Source of the DNA: Leptospira abararensis
GTDB lineage: Bacteria; Spirochaetota; Leptospiria; Leptospirales; Leptospiraceae
NCBI RefSeq assembly: GCF_016918735.1
Contig: NZ_JAFFPR010000022.1
Coordinates: forward strand, 195,198-259,197
Direction of reading: 5' to 3'
DNA length: 64,000 nucleotides
In this document: piece by piece, positions 56,038 to 63,957 of the stretch
How positions within the stretch are numbered: the stretch's first letter is position 1
How the letters are laid out: every line of letters starts with the position of its first letter
Position numbers and translations under genes: made by a program
Notes under the pieces: model-generated
The model's input: the letters and a program-made list of their open reading frames with translations, nothing else
Told to the model about the DNA's origin: nothing
Databases searched by the model: none

Positions 56038-56835
56038 ATGAATAACCCATACGAAGTGAGACCGAAAGAGTTTGAAGGTAAAAGAGTTTTAGTCACTGGA
56101 GGCACCGCTGGTGTCGGCCTTGCCACTGTTAAGCGTTTCGCACTAGCTGGAGCGAATGTTTTGACAACTGCGCGTGATACAACGGATCAGCTACCCCAAG
56201 GTGTGATATTCGTAAAATCAGATCTCGCTACCGCCGAAGGAACAAATCTCATCGCAAAAGAGGTGCTCTCGCAATTAGGCGGCATCGACATCATCGCGCA
56301 TGTTGTCGGCGGCTCAAGTTCTCCGGCGGGTGGCTTCAGCAAATTATCTGATGAAGACTGGCAAAAATCCCTTAATCTCAATCTCTTCCCCGCGGTCCGT
56401 CTGAATCGATTGCTTGTGCCAGAAATGTTGAAGCAGGGCCACGGATCCATCGTTCACGTCAGCAGTATTCAAAGAATCCTTCCCTTATATGAATCAACAA
56501 TTCCTTACGCTGCTGCGAAGGCTGCCCTTACAAATTACAGCAAAAGTTTGTCTAAGGAAATTAGTCCAAAAGGGATTCGCGTAAATGTAGTTTCTCCTGG
56601 TTGGATCGGAACCGATGCCTCAAATGTTTGGCTCGAGGAAATTGCGAACACAAACAAGATCACCGTCGAACAAGCAAAACAAAGTGTGATGGATGCTTTG
56701 GGCGGCATACCGATCGGACGACCCGCCAAACAAGAAGAAGTAGCTGAACTGATCGCATTTCTCTCGTCTGACAAAGCGGGATCCATAAATGGAGCCGAAT
56801 ACGTCATCGATGGCGGGACAGTCCCGACGGTTTAA
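56038..56835 (+). CDS. short-chain dehydrogenase/reductase
   Basis: A 265-residue classical SDR. The cofactor motif is [20 protein letters not shown] (TGxxxGxG) near residue 20, the catalytic Ser-Tyr-Lys triad is VHVSS then YAAAKAAL (Tyr/Lys), and GWIGTDA, YVIDGG close the fold. NADP or NAD preference and substrate unknown. AGGAGGG precedes the start. The divergent TetR regulator and two operators suggest induction by a small lipophilic compound. Confidence 0.93.
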   Translation: MNNPYEVRPKEFEGKRVLVTGGTAGVGLATVKRFALAGANVLTTARDTTDQLPQGVIFVKSDLATAEGTNLIAKEVLSQLGGIDIIAHVVGGSSSPAGGFSKLSDEDWQKSLNLNLFPAVRLNRLLVPEMLKQGHGSIVHVSSIQRILPLYESTIPYAAAKAALTNYSKSLSKEISPKGIRVNVVSPGWIGTDASNVWLEEIANTNKITVEQAKQSVMDALGGIPIGRPAKQEEVAELIAFLSSDKAGSINGAEYVIDGGTVPTV

Positions 56836-56862
56836 AGAATTTATAAAAGGAGCATATATAAA

Positions 56863-57189
56863 ATGAAAATTCCAAAAATAGCAGAGACTTTGATTCAGGC
56901 GTCTAACGAGAGGGATGTGGAAATGTATTTATCCTGCTTCACACAGAACGCCATCTATGCGGACATTGGTGAAAAAGAAACTGTCGTTGGGAAAAAAGCC
57001 ATCGAAAAGAATTTCAGAGAGATGAAGTATGAGGTTCATACGGAGCCAACGCATATTGAGGAAACTTCAGACAAAATCACGATGAAAGTAAAAGCCACAG
57101 GGAATTTCAAAGGTAGTCCTTTGCATTTTGAATACCAAATCAAACTCCAGTCGGGTCTAATCCAAGATTTAAAAATAGATCTTATTTGA
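56863..57189 (+). CDS. NTF2/SnoaL-like protein
   Basis: A 108-residue alpha-beta cone fold protein. ETLIQASNERDVEMYLSCF, AIYADIGEKETVVGKKAIEK and ATGNFKGSPLHFEYQIKLQ match the SnoaL-like/nuclear transport factor 2 pattern. It follows the SDR by 27 nt with AGGAG upstream and is probably co-transcribed, so it may work on the same or a related substrate. Confidence 0.8.
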   Translation: MKIPKIAETLIQASNERDVEMYLSCFTQNAIYADIGEKETVVGKKAIEKNFREMKYEVHTEPTHIEETSDKITMKVKATGNFKGSPLHFEYQIKLQSGLIQDLKIDLI

Positions 57190-57283
57190 TCTTTCCTGGT
57201 CGCTAGAAATTCAGATGTAGAACGTTGTATCAAAGCCTATTGATGAATTTCTAGCCCGTATGTTTTTTTCTTCCTATCAAACA

Positions 57284-57302
57284 CACTTCGATAAACTCAG
57301 TG
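57284..57302 (-). repeat. CTGAG-TCGAAG structured repeat, copy 1
   Basis: On the minus strand it reads CACTGAGTTTATCGAAGTG, with CACT pairing to AGTG. The related copy at 59094-59112 has CCCT pairing with AGGG: the change is compensated, so the ends pair as a stem. Confidence 0.55.
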
Positions 57303-57431
57303 CGAGCGAAAAGTTAGTTCGCTATTATGGAATTTAGAGAAAAAAAAGTAAACTCTGTCGGATTTGTCCAATTTTCAAAGAGATTCTTAAGTTAGAATTG
57401 ACTCTATCAATTTTTATCTTAGGAGCAGTTC

Positions 57432-58070
57432 ATGAAAATAATCGTATTTGGAGCCACGGGAGGGATTGGGAAACTACTTCTCCCCTTACTTTCAAAGGGA
57501 GATCACCAGGTAACAAGGTTTAGCAGAAATCTAGATTCATTGCATCCAAACAATCATATCCAAAATAAACATGGAAATGTAACAAATTATTCAGATGTGA
57601 AGGAAGGAATTCAGAATCATGATTTAGTGATTTGTCTTTTAGGGGCACCCCTTCAGGATAAAAGCCTCATTCGAACAATCGGAACTAATAACATTGTCAA
57701 AGCCATGAAAGAAACAGGTGTAAAAAGAATTTTATGTTTATCTTCATTTGGTGTAGGATCTTCATTTCCATTTTTACCTTTTATATATCGATGGGTTCTT
57801 GGACCAATACTCCTACGTAATCTATTCAAAGACCACTTTGGCCAAGAAAAATTAATCACCGAAAGTGGACTCGATTTCACGATTATAAGACCTGGAAATT
57901 TTTTTGATGGTACATTGACGAATCAATACCTACATGGCCGAACGGAAGATATACCAAAACATAAATTAGCTTACAAAATTTCAAAAGCAGACCTAGTTGA
58001 TTTCATACTAAAACAAATCAACTCGAACCAATACAATCGAGAAGTTACCTGGATATCAAATGCAAAGTAA
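57432..58070 (+). CDS. NAD(P)-binding oxidoreductase (NmrA/atypical SDR)
   Basis: A 212-residue protein with the glycine motif IVFGATGGIGKLLL at its N-terminus, and GVKRILCLSSFGVGSS, FTIIRPGNFFDG typical of NAD(P)H-binding SDR_a5-like proteins. Catalytic Tyr is not clear. AGGAG precedes the ATG. The gene is 26 nt upstream of a DUF4345-type membrane gene and may form a unit with it. Confidence 0.85.
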   Translation: MKIIVFGATGGIGKLLLPLLSKGDHQVTRFSRNLDSLHPNNHIQNKHGNVTNYSDVKEGIQNHDLVICLLGAPLQDKSLIRTIGTNNIVKAMKETGVKRILCLSSFGVGSSFPFLPFIYRWVLGPILLRNLFKDHFGQEKLITESGLDFTIIRPGNFFDGTLTNQYLHGRTEDIPKHKLAYKISKADLVDFILKQINSNQYNREVTWISNAK

Positions 58071-58096
58071 AAACAAAATTCTAACTGGAGAGTTTT

Positions 58097-58498
58097 ATGA
58101 GTAAATTTAATTTTTATAAATTATTAATAATAGTAATCGGAATCCTTCTCATTTCCATCGGAGGAACGATTTTGTTCATTCCAGAAACTTTGTTTGAAAT
58201 GAATATGATTCAATTGAATAAAAATCCGAACCTGCTAAGTGAAATCAGAGCTCCCGGAGGAGTATTCATTCTTTCGGGAATTGCTCTATTTTTAAGTTTT
58301 TTCCTAACTAAAATCGTAAAGGCCTCTTTGACAAGTGCCGGAATTTTATTGGTAGGATATGGAATCTCTCGTTTCTTTAGCATCCTGTTAGATGGACTTC
58401 CTGCTTACTCGTTACAATTGGCAATGATCATTGAATTGGTATTAGGCGTATTTTGTCTCTACCTCACAAAAAAAGAGATTACGCTTTCTTCTAGTTGA
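58097..58498 (+). CDS. DUF4345-like membrane protein
   Basis: A 133-residue protein with four hydrophobic segments. LSEIRAPGGVFILSGIALF, GYGISRFFSILLDGLPAYS and AMIIELVLGVFCL match the DUF4345 pattern of small membrane proteins. Function unknown. It follows the oxidoreductase gene by 26 nt and is closed by a terminator just past its stop. Confidence 0.78.
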   Translation: MSKFNFYKLLIIVIGILLISIGGTILFIPETLFEMNMIQLNKNPNLLSEIRAPGGVFILSGIALFLSFFLTKIVKASLTSAGILLVGYGISRFFSILLDGLPAYSLQLAMIIELVLGVFCLYLTKKEITLSSS

Positions 58499-58504
58499 GG
58501 CAAT

Positions 58505-58527
58505 TCGGGTAGAGGATACCCGATTTT
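58505..58527 (+). terminator. intrinsic terminator
   Basis: TCGGGTA and TACCCGA pair around GAGGA and are followed by TTTTCTT. It lies 6 nt after the DUF4345-like gene stop. Confidence 0.75.
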
Positions 58528-59024
58528 CTTATGTAGCGAAACTATAGCAAGGTTCTCTGAAGGTAAGTATCAGGCAACATCCAAAATGAGAACCATTTTG
58601 GAGTTAGCTTTTAAATTGCAAATATGCGAAATCTCACTCTTTGTTTGGTGGTTGGTTCTTGGAAAACTCTTATCATTTTCCAAGTAGTAAATTACAGAGT
58701 CCAAAATTTGACAACAGGCCTTCGGATATTAGATTAGGGTTCCATTTTCGAATCGATTTTTGTAACTCATTCCACTTAATCCTATAACGATTGGTTTCTA
58801 ATCTCTATTTTTTTCAGGATCACCTAGTTTCGCACTACTCCTGATACCAGTTCCCGGAGAAAACTCATCCTAAATGATTCAATCAAAGTATGAACTGTAT
58901 TAAGGTAATAAGGATTATCAGGAAATCGTTTCTGGATTTGGGGCTTGATCGTAGAACAACCCTTACAAAAATCCTCTTGGGATTGGTCTTATGCCAAATG
59001 GCATCGTAAATCTAGTTAGCGGCT

Positions 59025-59043
59025 CCTAAGCTTGTCGAAAGAC
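59025..59043 (+). repeat. CTGAG-TCGAAG repeat, copy 2
   Basis: CCTAAGCTTGTCGAAAGAC; CT and AG ends pair. Part of the family described at 57284-57302. Confidence 0.45.
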
Positions 59044-59093
59044 CACATAAAAAAAACCACCAAATTCTGATGAGGTTCATACTCAAGGGTTCG

Positions 59094-59112
59094 CCCTGAG
59101 CTTGTCGAAGGG
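59094..59112 (+). repeat. CTGAG-TCGAAG repeat, copy 3
   Basis: CCCTGAGCTTGTCGAAGGG; CCCT pairs with AGGG. Followed by AACTTTTACAATATACAATG, which is nearly repeated after the copy at 63931-63957. Confidence 0.6.
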
Positions 59113-59405
59113 AACTTTTACAATATACAATGTAGAGTGACAACAATCTAAAACGAAAGGTAATTGATTTCCGCTATAAACGGAGGTGAACCAGTCTCAC
59201 CTCCGATACTCTCCTGCAACTAGTATTCAAAAAACAGTTTCGATTTGATGTCGATAGGTTTGAATTTGAAAATTTTAAGAACCTGACAAAATTTTGAAAA
59301 ATTGGTAACCAATTTAGTGATAGCAGGTAAAAAACTTGCTAGACCTGATAATAGTTATTGGATTTTTCTAACGTATGTTAGGAATTTTATTTAAGGGAAA
59401 AAAAT

Positions 59406-61094
59406 TTGAGTAATTTGATGGGGAAAGGACCATTCGCAGTTCGTAGTTCCTTGGTCAGATGGACTGTAGGCTTATTATTTTTTTTAGCTTACGGAGGTTG
59501 CAAGCAATTAACATTGAATAACCCCTGTGATCAAAAATCAAAGAGTTATTTGGCAACCCTTTTATTATCCTCCCTTTCAGAAACTCCAACTCCCTTTTGC
59601 GGGTTCCGTGTCAGTAATGCACCAAAACTTTGGGAAGCCCAGGCCTATCTCAAAGCATCCAATGCAGAGGCAAATGATTTTTTTGGAAACGCAGTCGCCA
59701 TCTCAAGAGATTCCATCGTGGTCGGAGCTCCTGGAGAAGCGAGTAACCAAACTACCATTTCTAATGGACCAACTGCAAGTGGAAATAACTCAGCACTCTG
59801 GTCAGGTGCAGTCTATGTATTCCAAAGATCTGGTGATTCATGGACACAAGAAGCATACCTGAAAGCTTCCAATGCAGAAGTTGACGATCGATTTGGGATT
59901 TCTGTTGCGATCGATGGAGACACGATTGCGGTCGGGGCAAATGAAGAAGATAGCAACCAAACAACGATCACAAATGGACTTCCCGCAAGTAACGACAATT
60001 CAGCTTCGAAATCTGGCGCCGTATATGTCTTTCAAAGGACGGGTTCCACTTGGGTAGAACAGGCTTACCTCAAACCTTCCAATGCGGGATTGGATGATCA
60101 GTTCGGAATTTCTGTCGCCATCTCTGGAGATACGATTGTTGTCGGGGCATCTCTCGAGGATAGCAACCAAACAACTATCACAAATGGTTCGTCTGCTACT
60201 ATCGATAACTTAGCTCTCAATGCAGGGGCCGCTTATGTTTTTCAACGAACTGGCACAACTTGGGCAGAACAAGCCTATCTCAAAGCTCCAAATGCGCAAA
60301 CAGAGGATCGATTTGGAATTTCTGTTGCCATCTCAGGAGATTCGATTGTAGTAGGTGCAAATTTAGAGGATAGCAACCAAACAACAATTACAAACGGAGG
60401 TGGTGCAAGTAGCGATAACTCTGCATCCATTTCGGGTGCCGCCTATGTATTCCAAAGGACGGGTTCGACTTGGGCAACGCAAGCTTACTTAAAAGCACCC
60501 AATGGAGAAGCAAACGATCAATTCGGTCAGCGTGTCGCCATTTCAAAGGATACGATTGTGGTCGGGTCATTTGCTGAATCAAGTAACCAAACAACGATTA
60601 CAAATGGACAAACTGCAAATACGGATAACTCAGCTGCCCTATCTGGCGCTGCTTATGTTTTCCAAAGAATCGGTTCTACATGGACACACCAAGCCTACCT
60701 CAAGGCCCCCAATACAGGGTCAGATGATCGTTTTGGTATCTCACTTGCGATTGAGGGTGATACAATTTTGGTTGGAGCCATTTTTGAAGATAGTAACCAG
60801 ACAACGGTTACGAATGGACAAACTGCAAGTGAAGATAACTCTATCACCAATGCAGGTGCTGTTTATGTTTTCCAACGATCTGGGTCCAACTGGTTCCACC
60901 GAGCCTACATCAAACCACCGAATCCAGGTCTAGACGATCAGTTTGGCTATGCTGTTGCCATTTCAGGTGATACCATGATTGTGTCAGCGAACCAAGAGGA
61001 CAGCAATCAAAACACAATTACAAATGGACCTACTGCGAGTACAAATAACTTAGCTACTAATTCTGGTGCAGGCTATGTTTTTATTAGAAAATAA
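59406..61094 (+). CDS. FG-GAP-type seven-repeat lipoprotein
   Basis: A 562-residue lipoprotein with signal FLAYGGC near residue 32. It starts at TTG 59406 (GGGA 8 nt upstream); an ATG lies four codons later. After the Cys comes NNPCDQKSKSYLATLLL and PFCG, matching the N-terminal module of the propeller lipoprotein at 41920-43185. Seven repeats of 70 residues follow, each with DxFGxSVAIxGDTIVVGA, SNQTTITNG and GAVYVFQR, the integrin-like FG-GAP pattern, so a seven-bladed propeller is expected. Probably surface; a role in binding host or matrix is unproven. Confidence 0.88.
   Translation: MSNLMGKGPFAVRSSLVRWTVGLLFFLAYGGCKQLTLNNPCDQKSKSYLATLLLSSLSETPTPFCGFRVSNAPKLWEAQAYLKASNAEANDFFGNAVAISRDSIVVGAPGEASNQTTISNGPTASGNNSALWSGAVYVFQRSGDSWTQEAYLKASNAEVDDRFGISVAIDGDTIAVGANEEDSNQTTITNGLPASNDNSASKSGAVYVFQRTGSTWVEQAYLKPSNAGLDDQFGISVAISGDTIVVGASLEDSNQTTITNGSSATIDNLALNAGAAYVFQRTGTTWAEQAYLKAPNAQTEDRFGISVAISGDSIVVGANLEDSNQTTITNGGGASSDNSASISGAAYVFQRTGSTWATQAYLKAPNGEANDQFGQRVAISKDTIVVGSFAESSNQTTITNGQTANTDNSAALSGAAYVFQRIGSTWTHQAYLKAPNTGSDDRFGISLAIEGDTILVGAIFEDSNQTTVTNGQTASEDNSITNAGAVYVFQRSGSNWFHRAYIKPPNPGLDDQFGYAVAISGDTMIVSANQEDSNQNTITNGPTASTNNLATNSGAGYVFIRK
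59643..61091 (+). repeat. seven 210-bp tandem repeats
   Basis: Units start at 59643, 59853, 60063, 60273, 60483, 60693 and 60903, exactly 210 bp (70 codons) apart, with the last shortened. The spacing has not drifted by a single codon, which points to recent amplification or strong fold constraint, and would allow copy-number change by recombination. Confidence 0.85.
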
Positions 61095-61559
61095 ATGAAA
61101 GAACTAATTCCATACCAGAAAGAAATCATTCTTGTTGCAATGACAACTCTTGTCTTAAGTATTATGTATTTTCTTTTCCTTCGTCCAAACGCAAATGGAA
61201 ACTCATTCACACAAACTCCAGTGGAAGTGGATAAAAAAGGTCTCTCTCCTTACCACAAACGAGAAGTGAACTTTACCATCACCAAACACAAACGCAAAAT
61301 TCAAATCTGTTACAATTTATACTTAGAATCGAAACCTAAAATCGAAGAAGGCAAAATCCAATTCGATTGGCAGATCGAACCCGATGGTGTTCCCACAAAA
61401 GTCGAACTCATCCAATCCGATTTCTCATCAGAATTACTCATTAGTTGCATCCAAAATGAAATTAAGTCTTGGGAATTTCCTCCTCCGCCTGATAGGTCGC
61501 GTAACACCTACGCAGAATATACCTTTTTCTTTAAAAAGGAAGTGAATGTTCCAAAATAA
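61095..61559 (+). CDS. AgmX/TonB-C-terminal-like membrane protein
   Basis: A 154-residue protein with one membrane segment (EIILVAMTTLVLSIMYFLFL) and a C-terminal domain (QICYNLYLESKPKIEEGKIQ, WQIEPDGVPTKVELIQSD, SCIQNEIKSWEFPPPP) that matches the AgmX/PglI or TonB C-terminal domain. In that family it transmits energy or gliding-type motion to outer-membrane partners. The ATG follows the preceding stop directly, so it is co-transcribed with the FG-GAP lipoprotein gene. Confidence 0.8.
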   Translation: MKELIPYQKEIILVAMTTLVLSIMYFLFLRPNANGNSFTQTPVEVDKKGLSPYHKREVNFTITKHKRKIQICYNLYLESKPKIEEGKIQFDWQIEPDGVPTKVELIQSDFSSELLISCIQNEIKSWEFPPPPDRSRNTYAEYTFFFKKEVNVPK

Positions 61560-61893
61560 GGGAGAACTCCCAAACAACCCACACGATTCGAACTTGTAAC
61601 GAGCCTTATGTGGAGCTATTTCAGTCAATTGAGGTCGGTTAACCAGGGCCCCGGTTGCCTTGCGACCGCTACCGCACCCTCAAGTTAATTAGAAATTTTA
61701 TTGCCATTTACCGCGAAAAATTCGAATCCTAAATTGGCTAAACTTTTGATTTCATGCAATGGAATCATGATCGATCGGAATCTGTATTAGAAAACGAAAA
61801 GAATATCCATCCATTCAAGGGACACTTAGTAGTTCCCCACATTTGCGGAAAACCACTATTTGAAATTGGTTTCTATCATGTGAAAATGCAAAC
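61560..61893. other. intergenic stretch with tRNA-like fragment and hairpin repeat
   Basis: On the minus strand the segment near 61575-61660 contains ACAAGTTCGAATCGTGT, which resembles a tRNA T-arm, with GCAACC and GGTTGT able to pair 85 nt apart. The T-stem has a mismatch and the anticodon arm is not convincing, so I call no tRNA. A CGGTTGC/GCGACCG hairpin (61652-61668) overlaps this. No gene seen. Confidence 0.45.
61652..61668. repeat. CGGTCGC hairpin repeat, copy 2
   Basis: CGGTTGC and GCGACCG pair (one wobble) around CTT. Flanks GTCGGTTAACCAGGGC and CTACCGCACCCTC resemble those of the copy at 55089-55106. Confidence 0.5.
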
Positions 61894-62358
61894 ATGAAAC
61901 GAACAATTTACCTTGCATTCAGTTTTCTCCTTTTGACAATTCAATGTGCTAATATACAAACCAGGTCAGAAGATCGATTTCAGAATTTGTATTACCAGGT
62001 TGCGATTGGAAATACGGAAAGAGTCAGACAACTTATCAAACAAGGTTACGATATTAACTCACCTGAAGATACGTTTGAAAGACTAACACCTCTTATGATT
62101 GCTTCAAAAGAAGGTCACACTGAAATTGTATCACTATTAGTCTCCATGAATGTAGATTTAAATGCAAAAACGAGAAACGGGCATACCGCATTAATGATGG
62201 CAGCCTATAATCGTTATCCTAGAATTGTAAAGATATTACTCGATGCAGGAGCAAATCCAAATTTAGTCACAAATGAAGGTCATACCGCTTTATCTGAAAT
62301 TCTCCTTTCAGAAAAGGAAGAGATTGTTCGGTTATTGATAGAGAAAGGTGCAAAATGA
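61894..62358 (+). CDS. ankyrin-repeat lipoprotein
   Basis: A 154-residue lipoprotein (signal LAFSFLLLTIQC). Four ankyrin repeats: LYYQVAIGNTERVRQLIKQG, TPLMIASKEGHTEIVSLLVS, TALMMAAYNRYPRIVKILLD and TALSEILLSEKEEIVRLLIE. Such small solenoids bind proteins. The stop overlaps the next ATG (ATGA), so the two are co-translated. Confidence 0.88.
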   Translation: MKRTIYLAFSFLLLTIQCANIQTRSEDRFQNLYYQVAIGNTERVRQLIKQGYDINSPEDTFERLTPLMIASKEGHTEIVSLLVSMNVDLNAKTRNGHTALMMAAYNRYPRIVKILLDAGANPNLVTNEGHTALSEILLSEKEEIVRLLIEKGAK

Positions 62359-62738
62359 AGACTCTAAATTTCTCAACTAAGTTATTCATTTCTTTAGGAT
62401 TTCTGTTGTTATTTCTTAATTGTTCCAACACGTTTACTAATCATTCATCAGAAAGCTGTAAAAGGAAATGCGACTCAGACCAAGCGCTTTGTTATCTGAT
62501 CACTTTGCAACCTAGTTCTACAAATTCAAGTCAAGTGAATCTAACCTGTCCAATCCTTTACATTGGTTGTCATTCAAAATGTGATTCAGACAATCATTCA
62601 TCTTCAAACCGTAATTCTTCTCGGTCAGGTAATCGATCTGGAGGGGGTGGTCGTTCCTCTTCTGGAGGAGGTAATTCGTCTTCAGGCGGTGGAAGTGGTG
62701 GTTCAAGCGGAGGTGGTCATGGGGGTGGAGGACATTGA
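62355..62738 (+). CDS. small lipoprotein with Gly/Ser/His tail
   Basis: A 127-residue precursor with signal FISLGFLLLFLNC. The middle has paired cysteines (CKRKCDSDQALC and CPILYIGCHSKCDSD), suggesting two disulphide-linked or metal-binding clusters. The last 45 residues are Gly, Ser and Arg with a GGGHGGGGH end, which could bind metal or lie flexibly at the surface. Coupled to the ankyrin gene. Confidence 0.78.
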   Translation: MKTLNFSTKLFISLGFLLLFLNCSNTFTNHSSESCKRKCDSDQALCYLITLQPSSTNSSQVNLTCPILYIGCHSKCDSDNHSSSNRNSSRSGNRSGGGGRSSSGGGNSSSGGGSGGSSGGGHGGGGH

Positions 62739-62741
62739 GAA

Positions 62742-62882
62742 ATGTCTCCAGTCATTCATTGATCCGATATTCCATCTTTGTTTTCAAAGGATGAAATCCT
62801 GTTAGGAATCGCATTTGCGGCCGCAGTCGGACTAGCGGTATTGGGATTTGCAATTTTTGAATTCAAAGGGATAAAAAAATAA
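62742..62882 (+). pseudogene. small membrane ORF interrupted by an in-frame TGA
   Basis: The ATG at 62742 gives MSPVIH then TGA. The same frame goes on, SDIPSLFSKDEILLGIAFAA, then AVGLAVLGFAIFEFKGIKK and TAA: a single-membrane-segment protein of 46 codons if the TGA is ignored. It lies 3 nt after the preceding gene. Either a pseudogene or a TTG-started peptide (from LFSKDE). Confidence 0.45.
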
Positions 62883-62902
62883 AAACCTAAAATAATACGA
62901 AT

Positions 62903-63232
62903 TTATTTTCCGACGGCGGATGCGAGATTAGACATCGTTTCCGCTGTTTCTTTGTTATTCGGGAAAAAAGTTTCGATCTTTAACTCTTGTAATCCGACGT
63001 CCAAAGGAGTTCCAAACGAGGAAATCACCGATAAAAAAGACAAAACCTTTCCTTCAAAGGAAACATCAACGCTGATGAGAGGTAAATTTTCTTTCGGAAC
63101 AAACTCAGTTTGATCTTTAGGTAAAAAGGAGGAAATCTTTTTATACAATTCGAAATTTTCCCTTTTTCCCAGTCTGGCTTCTTGTCGTAACCTTCCCAAT
63201 AAATAAGAGGAAACCTCTTCCCAGTTGATCAC
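62903..63232 (-). pseudogene. C-terminal fragment of an MmyB-type regulator
   Basis: The 109 residues match only the C-terminal half of the MmyB ligand-binding domain of Xre-type regulators: VSSYLLGRLRQEARLG, then LPLISVDVSFEGKVLSFLSV, ISSFGTPLDVGLQELKIETF and FPNNKET. Full members are about 250-280 residues with an N-terminal helix-turn-helix that is missing here. The frame opens with GTG and no upstream part continues, so the gene is truncated. Confidence 0.72.
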
Positions 63233-63835
63233 CGAATCCGTTTTTCATTTGGAATCCATTCTAATAAGGATCATTGATTTCATCAACACCGCTTCCAAGG
63301 CAAAAAGGCGAACTTTTAGAAATAATTTTAGTGAGAAAAGGAATTGATACTTTCGAAATATCGGTTTTGTGTTCTGTGGGTGCCGCAGTCCCGCGAGGCA
63401 CCGCCTAACATAAAACTGGGTTGCGATTTTAAGATTCGCCTTTAAGCCCACAGGCTTCCTATATTGAGTAATGTTTCACGTGGTTTGAGCTTCCTACCTA
63501 GAAACAATCACTTTATATTGGAAAATACTTTAGGAATTACTAATGTTCTTACTTAAACTTGGCCATGGCAATACCGGCGTTTTCTGGATTCACTCCAAAG
63601 CATTGCGATTTTTCAATCCAATTCATTTAAGCAATGATCTGGATTGAATCAGTCTGAAGTTCCGCTTTCAACTAATGCAGAACAAATGATCTTTGTATGA
63701 AGAGTAAATACGTGATTCGATAATTTTATATTTGTATAAACCAAACCCGTTAAATTCACCTCTCTAATTTAAATATAATCAGATTTTGGTTAAAGTTTAT
63801 TCTTTTTGGTTACGCCAAAAATCCGCGAACGACAT

Positions 63836-63865
63836 AAAAAAACCCCGCTAGTATTAGCGAGGTTT
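63836..63865 (-). terminator. intrinsic terminator for a gene right of the window
   Basis: Read on the minus strand, ACCTCGCTA pairs with TAGCGGGGT (one G-T wobble) around ATAC and is followed by seven T. The wobble forms only on that strand, so it serves a minus-strand transcript entering from beyond 64000 or from the repeat region. Confidence 0.7.
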
Positions 63866-63872
63866 ATAATCG

Positions 63873-63901
63873 ATGCTTCGATCCACTTCGTTACTCAGCA
63901 T
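63873..63901 (-). repeat. CTGAG-TCGAAG repeat, copy 4
   Basis: On the minus strand ATGCTGAGTAACGAAGTGG then ATCGAAGCAT; ATGCT pairs with AGCAT. Inverted relative to the copy at 63931-63957. Confidence 0.5.
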
Positions 63902-63930
63902 CCTATGTTTTTTCTGTTTCCCTAACCGAA

Positions 63931-63957
63931 CCCTGAGTAGCGAAGCGTACCGAAGGG
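63931..63957 (+). repeat. CTGAG-TCGAAG repeat, copy 5
   Basis: CCCTGAGTAGCGAAGCG then TACCGAAGGG; CCCT pairs with AGGG. Followed by TACTTTTACAAAATACAACG, matching the block after 59112. Confidence 0.55.

Larger units (their letters stand above)
58528..59405. other. intergenic stretch with hairpins and repeats, no intact gene
   Basis: No start-bearing frame is credible. Perfect hairpins are CCAAAATG/CATTTTGG (around 58580-58602) and ATGCCA/TGGCAT (58991-59004). On the minus strand a 52-codon run without start (ACCQILDSVIYYLENDKSFP and more) stays open near 58578-58730; it may be a remnant. Two copies of the CTGAG-TCGAAG repeat lie at 59025-59043 and 59094-59112, the second followed by ACTTTTACAATATACAATG, a block seen again at the right edge. 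Confidence 0.5.

Noticed and set aside
61560..61670. tRNA gene on the minus strand
   Set aside because: T-arm-like sequence is present, but the T-stem has a mismatch and acceptor and anticodon arms are not convincing.
63245..63451. 68-codon minus-strand frame
   Set aside because: Composition suggests translation of an interspersed repeat; no ribosome site and no domain.
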